A stretch of DNA of 64,000 nt from assembly GCF_019749955.1 (NCBI RefSeq), contig NZ_JAIEPC010000011.1, forward strand, positions 52,981 to 116,980. Reading direction: 5' to 3'. This stretch comes from Sphingomonas sp. (lineage in GTDB: Bacteria; Pseudomonadota; Alphaproteobacteria; Sphingomonadales; Sphingomonadaceae). Each line of letters opens with the position of its first letter. Within the stretch, counting starts at the first letter, position 1. Both the position numbers and the translations under genes were made by a program. The notes beneath the pieces were generated by a model that worked only from the letters and a program-made list of their open reading frames with translations, was not told the DNA's origin and ran no database searches. Shown here in pieces: positions 37,285 to 46,010 of the stretch.

Positions 37285-38138
37285 CCTGGCTCTCGAGCGT
37301 CCGCAACGCTTTGTCGTTCGTCGTCCCGACCAAGAAGGACACACCCGACAATTTGTGGCACAAGTGCAAGGGCTGCGGGCAGCTCGTCTTCACCAAGGAA
37401 CTCGCCGACAATCTCCACGTCTGCCCGCACTGCGAGCACCACGAGCGGATCGGCCCGAAGGAGCGTTTCGCCTATACCTTCGACGACGGCATCCACACCG
37501 TGCTGCCACCGCCGCGCGTCACCGAAGACCCGCTCAAGTTCCGCGACACCAAACGCTATGTCGACCGGATCAAGGCGGCGCGCGCTGCTACCGGCGAGCC
37601 CGACGCCCTGCTCAACGCGCGCGGGCTGATCGGCGGGCGCAAGGCGGTGGTCGGCGTGCAGGATTTCGCTTTCATGGGCGGATCGATGGGGCTCGCGGTC
37701 GGCGAAGCGATCGTCGCGGGCGTGCAGGCGGCGATTGCCGACAAATGCCCCTATATCATCTTCACCGCATCGGGCGGCGCGCGCATGCAGGAAGGCATTC
37801 TTTCGCTGATGCAGATGCCGCGCAGCACCGTGGCGATCCAGATGCTCCACGACGCGGGCCTGCCCTATATCGTCGTGCTGACCGATCCGACCTCGGGCGG
37901 GGTGATGGCGGCCTATGCGATGCTGGGCGACGTCCAGATTGCCGAACCCAAGGCAACGCTCGCCTTCACCGGCCGCCGCGTGATCGAAAACACGATCCGC
38001 GAAAAGCTGCCCGATGATTTCCAGACATCGGAATATCTGCTCGCGCACGGGATGATCGACATGGTCAAGGCGCGCAGGGAATTGCCCGAAACGCTTGGCA
38101 AGCTGATCGATTATCTGTGCGTGAAGCAGGCGGCGTAA
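37281..38138 (+). CDS. accD: Acetyl-CoA carboxylase carboxyltransferase beta subunit
   Basis: This is a 285-residue subunit of the carboxyltransferase that makes malonyl-CoA for fatty acid synthesis. The N-terminal zinc ribbon CKGC...CPHC lies at about 29-51. The crotonase-fold core has GGSMGLAVGEAI, TASGGARMQEGILSLMQMP and TDPTSGGVMAAYAMLGD, with oxyanion glycines. It overlaps trpA (ATGA) and precedes folC, a common alphaproteobacterial order. Confidence 0.97.
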   Translation: MTWLSSVRNALSFVVPTKKDTPDNLWHKCKGCGQLVFTKELADNLHVCPHCEHHERIGPKERFAYTFDDGIHTVLPPPRVTEDPLKFRDTKRYVDRIKAARAATGEPDALLNARGLIGGRKAVVGVQDFAFMGGSMGLAVGEAIVAGVQAAIADKCPYIIFTASGGARMQEGILSLMQMPRSTVAIQMLHDAGLPYIVVLTDPTSGGVMAAYAMLGDVQIAEPKATLAFTGRRVIENTIREKLPDDFQTSEYLLAHGMIDMVKARRELPETLGKLIDYLCVKQAA

Positions 38139-38165
38139 CGCCGGTTTCGCCTTCGGACACCCGTC

Positions 38166-39488
38166 ATGGCTGATCATGCGCGCTCGACATCGCCCGCGGT
38201 ACAGGCCCAGCTCGACCGGTTATGGGCACTCTCGCCCGGCGCGGACATCTTGGGGCTGGAGCGGATCACTGCGTTGCTCGATCGGCTCGGCAATCCGCAG
38301 CGCGCGCTGCCGCCCGTGCTGCATGTCGCGGGGACCAATGGCAAGGGATCGACCTGCGCCTTCCTGCGCGCCGCGATCGAAGCGGCGGGGCTGACGGCGC
38401 ATGTTTATACCAGCCCGCATCTGGTGCGCTTCAACGAACGCATTCGCGTGGCCGGTCGGCTGATCGAGGACGACGCCCTCGCGCCGCTGCTCGCCGAAGT
38501 GCTCGACGCCGGCGGTGATATCGGCGCGAGCTTCTTCGAAGTGACGACGGCGGCCGCGTTCCTCGCGTTCAGTCGCACACCCGCCGATGCCTGTATCATC
38601 GAAGTCGGGCTGGGCGGGCGGCTCGACGCAACCAATGTGATCGAGCGCCCGATCGCCACCGGAATCGCGCAGCTCGGCCTCGACCATCAGGCCTTTCTCG
38701 GCGACACGATCGAGCAAATCGCGGGCGAGAAAGCGGGTATCGCCAAACCCGGCGTGCCGCTGGTGACGATGCGTTATGGCCCCAGCGTCACCCAGCGCGT
38801 CACCGATGTCGCGACACGCGCGGGCGCGCCCGTCAGTGCCTGCGGAACGGGATGGCAGCTCAAGGTCGGCGGATCGGTCCGCTACGAGGATCGCGACGGC
38901 GTCGTCGAAACCGGCCTGCCCCGCCTCGCTGGCCCGCATCAGCCCGAGAACCTGGGACTCGCCATCGCCATGCTACGGCATCAGCGCGCTCTCAGGATTC
39001 CAGCGTCGGCCTATCGCGCGGCGGCTGAATGGGCCGAATGGCCCGCGCGGATGCAATTGCTCAGCGCCGGACCGCTCACCGATCTGCTGCCGCCGGGCAG
39101 CGTGCTGTGGCTCGACGGTGGACATAATCCTGCCGCGGCGACCTCGGTCAGTACGGCGCTGCGGCTGCGCGCTGGCGGGCATCCGGTGCATCTGATTGTC
39201 GGCATGCTGGTCAACAAGGATGCGCGCGGCCTGCTTGCCCCCTTCGCGGCTTTCACCCGCACACTTCAGGCCGTGCCGGTGCCCGACCATGCGCATCATG
39301 CCCCCGAAGGGCTCGCCGCGATTGCCAGCGATTTCGGGATCAACGCCAGCACCGCGACCAATGTCGAAGACGCGCTGAACGTCATCGCCGACCGCGCCGA
39401 TCCGGCCAATCCACCCGTCGTGCTGATCGTTGGGACACTGTATCTGGCGGGCAGCGTGCTCGCCGCCAATGGCCAGACGCCGACCTAG
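38166..39488 (+). CDS. folC: Bifunctional folylpolyglutamate/dihydrofolate synthase
   Basis: This is a 440-residue Mur-ligase-family ATP-dependent enzyme that adds glutamate to dihydropteroate and folates. The P-loop HVAGTNGKGST is at about 56-66, YTSPHLVRFNERI near 80, EVGLGGRLDATN near 146, LDHQAFLGDTIEQIAGEKAGI near 176, and the C-terminal-domain WLDGGHNPAAA near 318. It starts 28 nt after accD in the same unit. A long inverted repeat follows its stop. Confidence 0.94.
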   Translation: MADHARSTSPAVQAQLDRLWALSPGADILGLERITALLDRLGNPQRALPPVLHVAGTNGKGSTCAFLRAAIEAAGLTAHVYTSPHLVRFNERIRVAGRLIEDDALAPLLAEVLDAGGDIGASFFEVTTAAAFLAFSRTPADACIIEVGLGGRLDATNVIERPIATGIAQLGLDHQAFLGDTIEQIAGEKAGIAKPGVPLVTMRYGPSVTQRVTDVATRAGAPVSACGTGWQLKVGGSVRYEDRDGVVETGLPRLAGPHQPENLGLAIAMLRHQRALRIPASAYRAAAEWAEWPARMQLLSAGPLTDLLPPGSVLWLDGGHNPAAATSVSTALRLRAGGHPVHLIVGMLVNKDARGLLAPFAAFTRTLQAVPVPDHAHHAPEGLAAIASDFGINASTATNVEDALNVIADRADPANPPVVLIVGTLYLAGSVLAANGQTPT

Positions 39489-39510
39489 AGAATGATGACT
39501 TTACCTTCCC

Positions 39511-39588
39511 CCGTTCGTTTCGAGCGAAGTCGAGAAACAGGCCAAAGGCGGCGCGCAAGCGTTTCTCGACTTCGCTCGAAACGAGCGG
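39511..39588. repeat. Long inverted repeat between folC and the TPR gene
   Basis: Two 28-nt arms (39511-39538 and 39561-39588) are inverted copies with one mismatch, separated by 22 nt. The arms contain TTTCGAGCGAAGTCGAGAAA, a core I associate with a dispersed intergenic repeat in sphingomonads and xanthomonads. Between convergent genes it can act as a bidirectional terminator. Confidence 0.85.
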
Positions 39589-39621
39589 ATGGGTGGTGAT
39601 TCAGTCCAAAGTCATCCCGAC

Positions 39622-40374
39622 CTAACCCGCCGCTCGCAGCGCGCGCAGCTTGTCGCTCGCCCATTTGTACATCTCGGCGTCGGCGGCGCGTTGGGTGCGA
39701 TCGAGCCGCTGCATCCGCGATTCGACTTCCTCCAGCACGGCGCGCGCGCGGGGCTCATAGCCTTGATCGAGCAGCAGCGCGGCATAGCGGCAGCGCGCTT
39801 CCTCGCCGGGCATGCGCGTGACGATATCGGCGTAGAGCGCCAGCGCCGCATCGGCTTCGCCCAGCTCGGTCAGCACACGAGCGCGCAGGAGTGTCAGCCG
39901 GTCGCGGTCGCTCTGCGTCGACGGCGGCGTGATCGCGTCGAGCAATTCGCGCGCCGCGCCACTTTCGCCGGTCTCGAACAACGCGGCGGCGAGCTTTGCC
40001 TCGGTCCGCGCATCGGCATCGGGCGTACGGTCGAGCGCCTCGCGATAAAGCGGCACGGCTTCGTCATGGCGACCAAGTCCGACCAAAGCATCGGCTAGCC
40101 GGATCCGATTGGCGATCGTATCAGCCAGCCCCAGCGCATCACGTGCTGCGCGCAAATCGCGCTCGGGGTCGAGCTTGGCCTCCACCTGCGCGCGCACCGT
40201 GCGGACATGGCGATTGCCCTGAATGCGCGGCAGCACCTCGATCAGCACATAAGCAATGGTGCTCGCGCCCGGCAGGAAGACGAGCGCCATGATCCACAGC
40301 TGATTGCGCCCGTTGCGGATCACATCCACCACGCAAGCGACCTGAATCGCGAGGACGAGGAGGTAGAGGATCAT
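39622..40374 (-). CDS. Membrane-anchored TPR protein
   Basis: This is a 250-residue protein with two N-terminal hydrophobic segments (about residues 2-17 and 25-45), the second preceded by VVDVIRNGRNQLWIMALVFLPG. Tetratricopeptide-like helical repeats follow from about 80 onward (LADALVGLGRHDEAVPLYREAL and similar). Its ATG overlaps the permease stop by 4 nt. This N-terminal architecture occurs in cytoplasm-facing scaffold proteins of unknown role. Function is unknown. Confidence 0.78.
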   Translation of the reverse strand: MILYLLVLAIQVACVVDVIRNGRNQLWIMALVFLPGASTIAYVLIEVLPRIQGNRHVRTVRAQVEAKLDPERDLRAARDALGLADTIANRIRLADALVGLGRHDEAVPLYREALDRTPDADARTEAKLAAALFETGESGAARELLDAITPPSTQSDRDRLTLLRARVLTELGEADAALALYADIVTRMPGEEARCRYAALLLDQGYEPRARAVLEEVESRMQRLDRTQRAADAEMYKWASDKLRALRAAG

Positions 40375-41687
40375 GCCTCGCCCTCGACCGGTTCCTCGCC
40401 CGCAGTACCGATCGACTGGTCGACAAGGCCGGTCCGGATCATCCACCAGAACAGCAACACGCCGGGGAAAGCGACCACCGTGGTCATCCAGTAAAAGGCG
40501 ACATAGCCAAATTGTTCGACCAGTGCGCCCGCCGTAGTCGCGGTGAGCAACCGACCGACGATGCTCGATGCTGCTGAAATTAAAGCATATTGCGACGCGG
40601 TGAAGCGCAAATCACAAAGCGCTGCAAAATAAGCGATCACGGTCACGCCGCCGATGCCGCTCGCGATATTCTCAAAGCCGATCGCGCCAGCGAGTCCCCA
40701 GACGCTGTGCCCCGCGCCCGCGAGCAACGCGAAGCTCGCATTCGATACCGCCATCAGGATCAGGCTGAGCAGCACCGACCGCTTCATCCCGAGCGAGGCA
40801 TAAAGCGCGCCGCCGATAAAGATGCCGATCAGATACGCCCAGAACCCAACGCCGATATCGTAGATGGCGATCTCGTCATTGCTGAACCCGGTATCGTTCA
40901 GCAGCAACCGCAACACGATTTGCCCCAGCGTGTCGCCAATTTTGTGAATCAGGATGAAAATCAGGACGATGAACGCGCCCTGTCGCTGGAAGAATTCGGT
41001 GAACGGGCCGATGATCGACGCAGCGATGTCGCCGACGCCGCGCCGCGTCACGGGCTCACGATGCCGCTCGGGCTCGCCCATGATCAAGCCGGTCAGCATC
41101 GCCGGCAGGGCAAACGCGGCGCAGGCCAGATAGGCACCGCTCCAGCCGATCCGCGCCGCGAGCACCAGTGCAAGCGCGCCCGCCGCGACCGATCCGATCC
41201 GCCAGCCATATTGCGTCATCCCCGACCCAACACCGAGCTGATAGGGTTTGAGCGTCTCGATCCGATAGGCGTCGATAACGATATCAAAGGTCGCCCCGGC
41301 AAAGCCGACCAGAATGGCCGCCATCACCGTCGCGCCGATGTCCGCCTTGGGATCGACCAGCGCGAGATTGACGACGGCCGCAATCACCAGCAGCCCCGCG
41401 AAGATCAGCCACGACACCCGCTGGCCCAGCCCCCCAATCAGCGGAATCCGCACGCCATCGACCATCCACGCCCATAGCGGCTTGAGGTTATAGATCAGGA
41501 AGCCGAGCGTGAACGCGGTCACCGTTTTCTTGTCGATGCCATCCTGCGCCAGACGGCTCGTCAGCGTCGCGCCGATCATCGCATAGGGAAAACCCGACGA
41601 CACGCCGAGGAAGAAGGCGGCAAGCGGTGCCTTTTCGACATAGGGCCGCACGCCCGCCAACCAGTCACTCTCGCGCGCCACGTTCAT
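40371..41687 (-). CDS. AmpG-like MFS permease
   Basis: This is a 438-residue, 12-helix major facilitator of the AmpG/PAT-SLC33 branch, which imports muropeptides in characterised members. The N-terminus has APLAAFFLGVSSGFPYAMIGATL, and FDIVIDAYRIE in helix 5 is typical. The start is ATG 41687 (MNVARESDWLAG). The longer frame to 41819 is unsupported. It is divergent from the Rieske oxygenase with a 62-bp intergenic region. Muropeptide transport is an inference from family. Confidence 0.83.
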   Translation of the reverse strand: MNVARESDWLAGVRPYVEKAPLAAFFLGVSSGFPYAMIGATLTSRLAQDGIDKKTVTAFTLGFLIYNLKPLWAWMVDGVRIPLIGGLGQRVSWLIFAGLLVIAAVVNLALVDPKADIGATVMAAILVGFAGATFDIVIDAYRIETLKPYQLGVGSGMTQYGWRIGSVAAGALALVLAARIGWSGAYLACAAFALPAMLTGLIMGEPERHREPVTRRGVGDIAASIIGPFTEFFQRQGAFIVLIFILIHKIGDTLGQIVLRLLLNDTGFSNDEIAIYDIGVGFWAYLIGIFIGGALYASLGMKRSVLLSLILMAVSNASFALLAGAGHSVWGLAGAIGFENIASGIGGVTVIAYFAALCDLRFTASQYALISAASSIVGRLLTATTAGALVEQFGYVAFYWMTTVVAFPGVLLFWWMIRTGLVDQSIGTAGEEPVEGEA

Positions 41688-41749
41688 CCGCCACTTGCTC
41701 CCGCCCCGATTCAGGCCGACACTAGCCGCAAAACAGGAGAAGGACAGCC

Positions 41750-42892
41750 ATGAACGCGCCCGTTCTCGAAGGCTTGCGACCAACGCCGGGGCAACTGGCG
41801 CTCGCTGAACGCTTGGCAAGCGGCGGCACGCGCTCGGCGGCAGGCATCACCAATGTCGATGCCGCAGCCTATACCAGCGCCGAGCGTCACGCTGCGGAGC
41901 AGGAGCGCATCTTCACCAAGGTCCCGCTGGTGATCGCGCCCTCCGCGCTGCTGCCTGAGCCAAACATGGCCGTCCCGCACGACGGTTTCGGCAAGCCGCT
42001 GCTGGTCACGCGGGACAAGAGTGGCACCGCGCATGTCTTCCTGAACGTCTGCCAGCACCGCGGCACGCGGCTGGTTGAGGGCGAGGCGCCGGTTTGCGCG
42101 CCGCGCCTCATCTGCCCTTATCACGCCTGGAGCTATGCGCTTGACGGCGCGCTGGTGAGCATGCCGCGCGCCGACAGCTTCCCGGGGCTCGACAAGGCCG
42201 ACTTCGGGCTCAAGCGCTTGCCGACGGTCGAGGCAGGCGGGTTGATCTGGTTCGCGTTCGACGACGCCGCCGATTTCACCGAAGCCCGCGCGCTCGGCGA
42301 TGATTTCGACGCTTTCGGGCTTGCCCAACAGCATCTCTTTCGCCGCCGCACCCACCGCGTCGCGGCAAACTGGAAGCTGATCATGGATGCTTTCCTGGAA
42401 AGCTATCATGTCCAGCGGCTGCATGCCGCGACGATCGGCAAATTCTTCAAGGACGGGGTTACCACCGGCGACGCCATCGGCCCGCACCAGCGATCGGCGG
42501 TCGGGCGCGAAGCCGATCTGATCGCGGCGGCGCGCGGCGATTGGGGCCAACTCCGCGCCGCGATTACCTATACCTATCAGATGTTTCCCGGCACCGTGCT
42601 GATCGTCAGCCCCGATTACATCAACCTGATGGTGATGATGCCGCAATCGGCGGGCGAAGTGCTGGTCGAGGATTTCATGCTGATCCCCGCCCCTCCCGCG
42701 ACCGACAAAGCGCGCGATCATTGGGAGCGGAGCTGGGCGCTGCTCGACGGCGGTGTGTTTGCAGGCGAAGATTTCCGCGCCGCCGCGCTCGGGCAGCAAG
42801 GGCTCGCCTCGGGCGCCATTCAGCGCATCACGCTCGGCACGCTGGAGACGGGCATTCGCCATTTCCACAATGGCGTCGAAGCGCGGCTTTAG
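41750..42892 (+). CDS. Rieske-type aromatic ring-hydroxylating oxygenase alpha subunit
   Basis: This is a 380-residue oxygenase component. The Rieske [2Fe-2S] ligands are in [10 protein letters not shown] and CPYHAWSY (about 99-131). The mononuclear iron motif is [19 protein letters not shown] (about 206-224). GGAG lies upstream of ATG 41750. No ferredoxin, reductase or beta subunit gene is adjacent, so electron partners must be elsewhere. The substrate is unknown; carnitine/choline-type and aromatic substrates are both possible in this family. It overlaps the convergent response regulator by 4 nt. Confidence 0.87.
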   Translation: MNAPVLEGLRPTPGQLALAERLASGGTRSAAGITNVDAAAYTSAERHAAEQERIFTKVPLVIAPSALLPEPNMAVPHDGFGKPLLVTRDKSGTAHVFLNVCQHRGTRLVEGEAPVCAPRLICPYHAWSYALDGALVSMPRADSFPGLDKADFGLKRLPTVEAGGLIWFAFDDAADFTEARALGDDFDAFGLAQQHLFRRRTHRVAANWKLIMDAFLESYHVQRLHAATIGKFFKDGVTTGDAIGPHQRSAVGREADLIAAARGDWGQLRAAITYTYQMFPGTVLIVSPDYINLMVMMPQSAGEVLVEDFMLIPAPPATDKARDHWERSWALLDGGVFAGEDFRAAALGQQGLASGAIQRITLGTLETGIRHFHNGVEARL

Positions 42893-43320
42893 GCCTCGCG
42901 TTTGAACAAGGTCAGCCCCTCGGGCAATCGCTTGGGCGTCTCGCCCTGCACCAACTGATCGATGATCGTTATCGCTTGGGTCAGGTTGCGCAGCGCATAG
43001 GGTTTGGCGAGCCAGCCGAGGCCCAGCCCGTGCGCCGCCGCCGGGCAATCGCCCGTCACGAACAACACGTGCAGCCCTGCCGCGCTAGCGGCGCGTGCGA
43101 CATCGAGCCCGCTGCCATCGGCGAGGCTAATGTCCGACAATACCAGATCGATCGACGCGCCGCTCGCAATCAGCGCAACGGCATCGGCGACACAGTCGAA
43201 AGTGCCAACGACGACATAGCCTTCGTCGCCCAGAAATCTCTCGTTATCAAAGGCAATCAGCGGCTCATCCTCAACGATCAGCAACCGTTCCACGACACGC
43301 TTTTTCCGCCCGAACAACAT
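42889..43320 (-). CDS. Single-domain response regulator
   Basis: This is a 143-residue receiver-domain protein. The acidic pair is in VEDEP (about 16-20), the phospho-acceptor Asp in VLSDISL (about 63), the Thr in FVTGD, and the Lys in LAKPY (about 108). There is no output domain, and no histidine kinase is next to it. The N-terminus [10 protein letters not shown] is basic. It probably passes phosphate by protein contact. Confidence 0.85.
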   Translation of the reverse strand: MLFGRKKRVVERLLIVEDEPLIAFDNERFLGDEGYVVVGTFDCVADAVALIASGASIDLVLSDISLADGSGLDVARAASAAGLHVLFVTGDCPAAAHGLGLGWLAKPYALRNLTQAITIIDQLVQGETPKRLPEGLTLFKREA

Positions 43321-43417
43321 TGCGATCCGCCACCCTTGCGCCCCTGTGGTTCCCCTGCCGCTGCGAACCTACACAACCGTAACGCTCGGACGCCAGCCAA
43401 GCCGCAAATATTTTGAG

Positions 43418-43432
43418 CAATTGCGGCAATTG
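43418..43432. promoter_or_regulatory. 15-nt perfect palindrome upstream of rluB
   Basis: CAATTGC and GCAATTG flank one central G in an AT-rich block between the divergent response regulator and rluB. A weak promoter pair TTGAGC (43414-43419) and GTATCA lies around it with 17-nt spacing. It could be an operator or chance. Confidence 0.35.
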
Positions 43433-43448
43433 ATTGTATCAGCACCCG

Positions 43449-44504
43449 GTGACTGTCCCGACATCCCCTTCGTCGTCCTCGTCCGCCCCCCGCGCCGGAC
43501 ACCGCATTGCCAAATTGCTCGCGCGCGCGGGCATCGCCTCGCGTCGCGAGATTGAACGCATGATTACCGACGGGCGCGTTGCGCTCGACGGCAAGCCGGT
43601 CGAAACGCCGGCGACGATCCTGACCTCGCTGCGCGGCGTCACCGTCGATGGCGCACCGGTCGAGGCCCCTGCCCCGGCGCGGCTGTTCCTCTACCACAAG
43701 CCGAGCGGCCTGCTCGTCACCGAGCGCGATCCGGCGGGGCGGCGAACGATCTATGACCAATTGCCGAAGGATTTGCCGCGCCTCGTGCCCGTCGGGCGCC
43801 TCGACCTCAATACCGAAGGGTTGCTGCTGCTCACCACTGACGGCGAGTTGAAGCGCCAGCTCGAACTCCCCTCAACCGGCGTCGAACGTGCCTATCGCGC
43901 GCGTGCCTATGGCCAGGTCAGCCAGGCGCAGCTCGAGGAATTGATCGAGGGCGTTGAGATCGAAGGCGTGCGCTACGGCTCGATCAATGCCAATCTCGAA
44001 CGGCGCACCGGCGCCAATGTCTGGGTCGAAATGATCCTGACCGAAGGCAAGAACCGCGAAGTGCGTCGGGTGCTTGAGTTTCTGGGGCTGAAGGTCTCAC
44101 GCCTCATCCGCACCCGCTACGGGCCCTTCCTGCTCGGCGATCTGAAACCCGGGGAGATTGGCGAAGTGCGGCAGCATGACGTCATCGGCTTCCGTCGCGA
44201 TCCCACCAAAGGCCCCTCGCCCGAACGTGTCGATGCGACGCGCAAAGCACCGGCGCCACGCGCAGCACCCGCACCGGTCGCCGCGCCCGCCCGACGCGGT
44301 CGGCCTGCTGCTGCGCCGGCCGTAGCCACCGAGCGCCCCAAGCGCCCGCCGCGCAAACAGCCGAGCCGCCCCGGCGATGCTGAAGCGCCACGCGCCACCA
44401 GCAAGCGCACCGAGCGGCCAACCGGGACGATCACCGCGCGCCCTGCCCGGCCCAAACGCTCACGCCGCCCCGGCGATGCGCGCCCGTCGCGGCCGAAATC
44501 CTGA
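43449..44504 (+). CDS. rluB: Pseudouridine synthase RluB family with basic tail
   Basis: This is a roughly 351-residue enzyme that isomerises a 23S rRNA uridine. The S4 domain (RIAKLLARAGIASRREIERMI, about 19-39) is followed by the RsuA/RluB catalytic domain with VGRLDLNTEGLLLLTTDGEL containing the catalytic Asp (about 119). GKNREVRRVLEFLGL and RTRYGPF follow. The last 100 residues form a Pro/Arg/Ala-rich, strongly basic disordered tail. The start is GTG 43449; TTG 43434 is an alternative. Its stop overlaps the rsmD start. Confidence 0.88.
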   Translation: MTVPTSPSSSSSAPRAGHRIAKLLARAGIASRREIERMITDGRVALDGKPVETPATILTSLRGVTVDGAPVEAPAPARLFLYHKPSGLLVTERDPAGRRTIYDQLPKDLPRLVPVGRLDLNTEGLLLLTTDGELKRQLELPSTGVERAYRARAYGQVSQAQLEELIEGVEIEGVRYGSINANLERRTGANVWVEMILTEGKNREVRRVLEFLGLKVSRLIRTRYGPFLLGDLKPGEIGEVRQHDVIGFRRDPTKGPSPERVDATRKAPAPRAAPAPVAAPARRGRPAAAPAVATERPKRPPRKQPSRPGDAEAPRATSKRTERPTGTITARPARPKRSRRPGDARPSRPKS

Positions 44505-45043
44505 TGCGCGTCATTGCCGGGCAATGGCGCGGGCGACAGCTTGTGGCGCCCAAGGGCGACACGACGCGCCCCACGGCGGATCGCACGCGCGAGGCGCTGT
44601 TCTCGATGCTGACGAGTCGGTTGGGCAGTTTCGAGGGCCTCGCCGCCGCCGATCTCTTTGCGGGATCGGGCGCGCTGGGGATTGAGGCGCTGTCGCGCGG
44701 TGCCGCGAGCTGCCTGTTCGTCGAACAGGATCGCGCCGCGATCGACGCACTCCGCACAAATCTGGCGAAGCTCGGCGCGACCGGCGATGTCCGCGCGATG
44801 TCGGTACTGGGGCTCGGGCTCGCGACGGCGCCGCTCGATGTGGTGATGATGGACCCGCCATATGGTTCGGGCGCGGGCGCGGTGGCGCTCGACAAGCTCA
44901 CCCGGCTCGGCTGGATCGGCGCGGGGACTTGGGTCAGCGTCGAAACCGCGTTCAACGAAGAACTCGATATCGACGGCTTCGACATCGACGCAAGCCGCAC
45001 CCACGGCAAGGCGAGAATTACCTTGCTGCGGCGTGCGGCCTGA
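44504..45043 (+). CDS. rsmD: 16S rRNA (guanine-966 N2)-methyltransferase
   Basis: This is a 179-residue SAM-dependent RNA methyltransferase. It has the N-terminal MRVIAGQWRGRQLVAP, TRPTADRTREALFSML, the SAM motif DLFAGSGALGIEALSRGA (about 48-65) and catalytic DPPYGSG (about 119-125). It overlaps rluB by 1 nt (TGATG), so both rRNA modifiers are made together. Confidence 0.94.
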   Translation: MRVIAGQWRGRQLVAPKGDTTRPTADRTREALFSMLTSRLGSFEGLAAADLFAGSGALGIEALSRGAASCLFVEQDRAAIDALRTNLAKLGATGDVRAMSVLGLGLATAPLDVVMMDPPYGSGAGAVALDKLTRLGWIGAGTWVSVETAFNEELDIDGFDIDASRTHGKARITLLRRAA

Positions 45044-45067
45044 TCGTCGGCTGGTCTTTGGGTCGGA

Positions 45068-45880
45068 TTACTGCTGCAGGAGACGGAGCACGCCCTGCTG
45101 ACTCTGGTTCGCCTGCGCCAGAAGCGCATTCGAAGCCTGCGACAGGATTTGCGACTTCGCCAGTTCGGTCGTTTCGGTCGAGAAGTCGACGTCTTCGATC
45201 CGGCTGCGTGCGTCGGTCAGATTGGCGACATTGTTGGTCAGGTTGTTGACCACCGACTGGAGGCGGCTCTGGCCGGCACCCAAGGTAGCACGCGTCGTGT
45301 TGACCGCCGAGATCGCCGTGTCGAGCACGCCGAGCGCCGTATTGGCACCCGCAGCGGTCGACAAGTTCGAGGCAACTGCCGCCGCCAGATCAAGCCCACC
45401 AAAGTTCAGCGTCACGATGTCACCCGCCGACGACGACGTCTGAATGTCGATCGTCGAAGCAGCGGTGTTCAGCAGCAGCACGCCGTTGAAGTTCGTCTTC
45501 GTCTGAATGTCGGATATCTGCGCCGTCAGCTGGGTCACTTCGGCCTGCAGGTTGGTGCGATCACCATTGCTGTAGGTGCCCGAAGCCGACTGAACCGCGA
45601 GTTCGCGCAGCCGCTGCAAAATGTTGGACACTTCGCCGAGCGCACCGTCAGCCGTCTGCGACAGCGCGATGCCGTCATTGGCATTGCGGATCGACTGAGT
45701 CTGGCCGCGGATCTGCGCGGTGAAGTTTGACGAAATGGCGAGGCCGGCGGCGTCGTCCTTCGCGGAGTTGATGCGCTTGCCGGTTGACAGGCGTTCGATG
45801 CTCGTCTGCGTGGCAGCAGTCGCGCGGTTGTTTGCATTGGTCGCCTTGAGCGCGGCGACGTTAGTTCCGATGACCGTCAT
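45068..45880 (-). CDS. Flagellin
   Basis: This is a 270-residue flagellin, short as in many alphaproteobacteria. The N-terminal D0/D1 region ([20 protein letters not shown] through [20 protein letters not shown]) and the C-terminal [20 protein letters not shown] are well conserved. The central variable domain is about 60 residues and Thr/Ala/Asn rich. No other flagellar gene is in the window. Export is by the flagellar type III apparatus. Upstream lies an inverted repeat that may regulate it. Confidence 0.94.
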   Translation of the reverse strand: MTVIGTNVAALKATNANNRATAATQTSIERLSTGKRINSAKDDAAGLAISSNFTAQIRGQTQSIRNANDGIALSQTADGALGEVSNILQRLRELAVQSASGTYSNGDRTNLQAEVTQLTAQISDIQTKTNFNGVLLLNTAASTIDIQTSSSAGDIVTLNFGGLDLAAAVASNLSTAAGANTALGVLDTAISAVNTTRATLGAGQSRLQSVVNNLTNNVANLTDARSRIEDVDFSTETTELAKSQILSQASNALLAQANQSQQGVLRLLQQ

Positions 45881-45953
45881 AAAATGACACCCCCAAGTGA
45901 CCAGACGACCCGCAAGGCCGCCTTTCGTGGTAGATGGAATATCACCTGAGTTG

Positions 45954-45980
45954 GTAAAGATGCCGTTAACGCAGCTTTAC
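45954..45980. promoter_or_regulatory. Inverted repeat upstream of flagellin
   Basis: GTAAAG (45954-45959) and CTTTAC (45975-45980) are inverted arms around a central GTTAAC palindrome, about 75-100 nt upstream of the flagellin ATG. The surrounding block is AT-rich. A clear sigma-54 or sigma-28 promoter was not found by eye. Confidence 0.4.
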
Positions 45981-46010
45981 GGAATCAAAATGCTTGAATT
46001 TCAATGATTC

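Noticed and set aside
45881..46010. Sigma-54 or sigma-28 promoter for flagellin
   Set aside because: No GG-N10-GC pair or TAAA-N15-GCCGATAA match could be found by eye.
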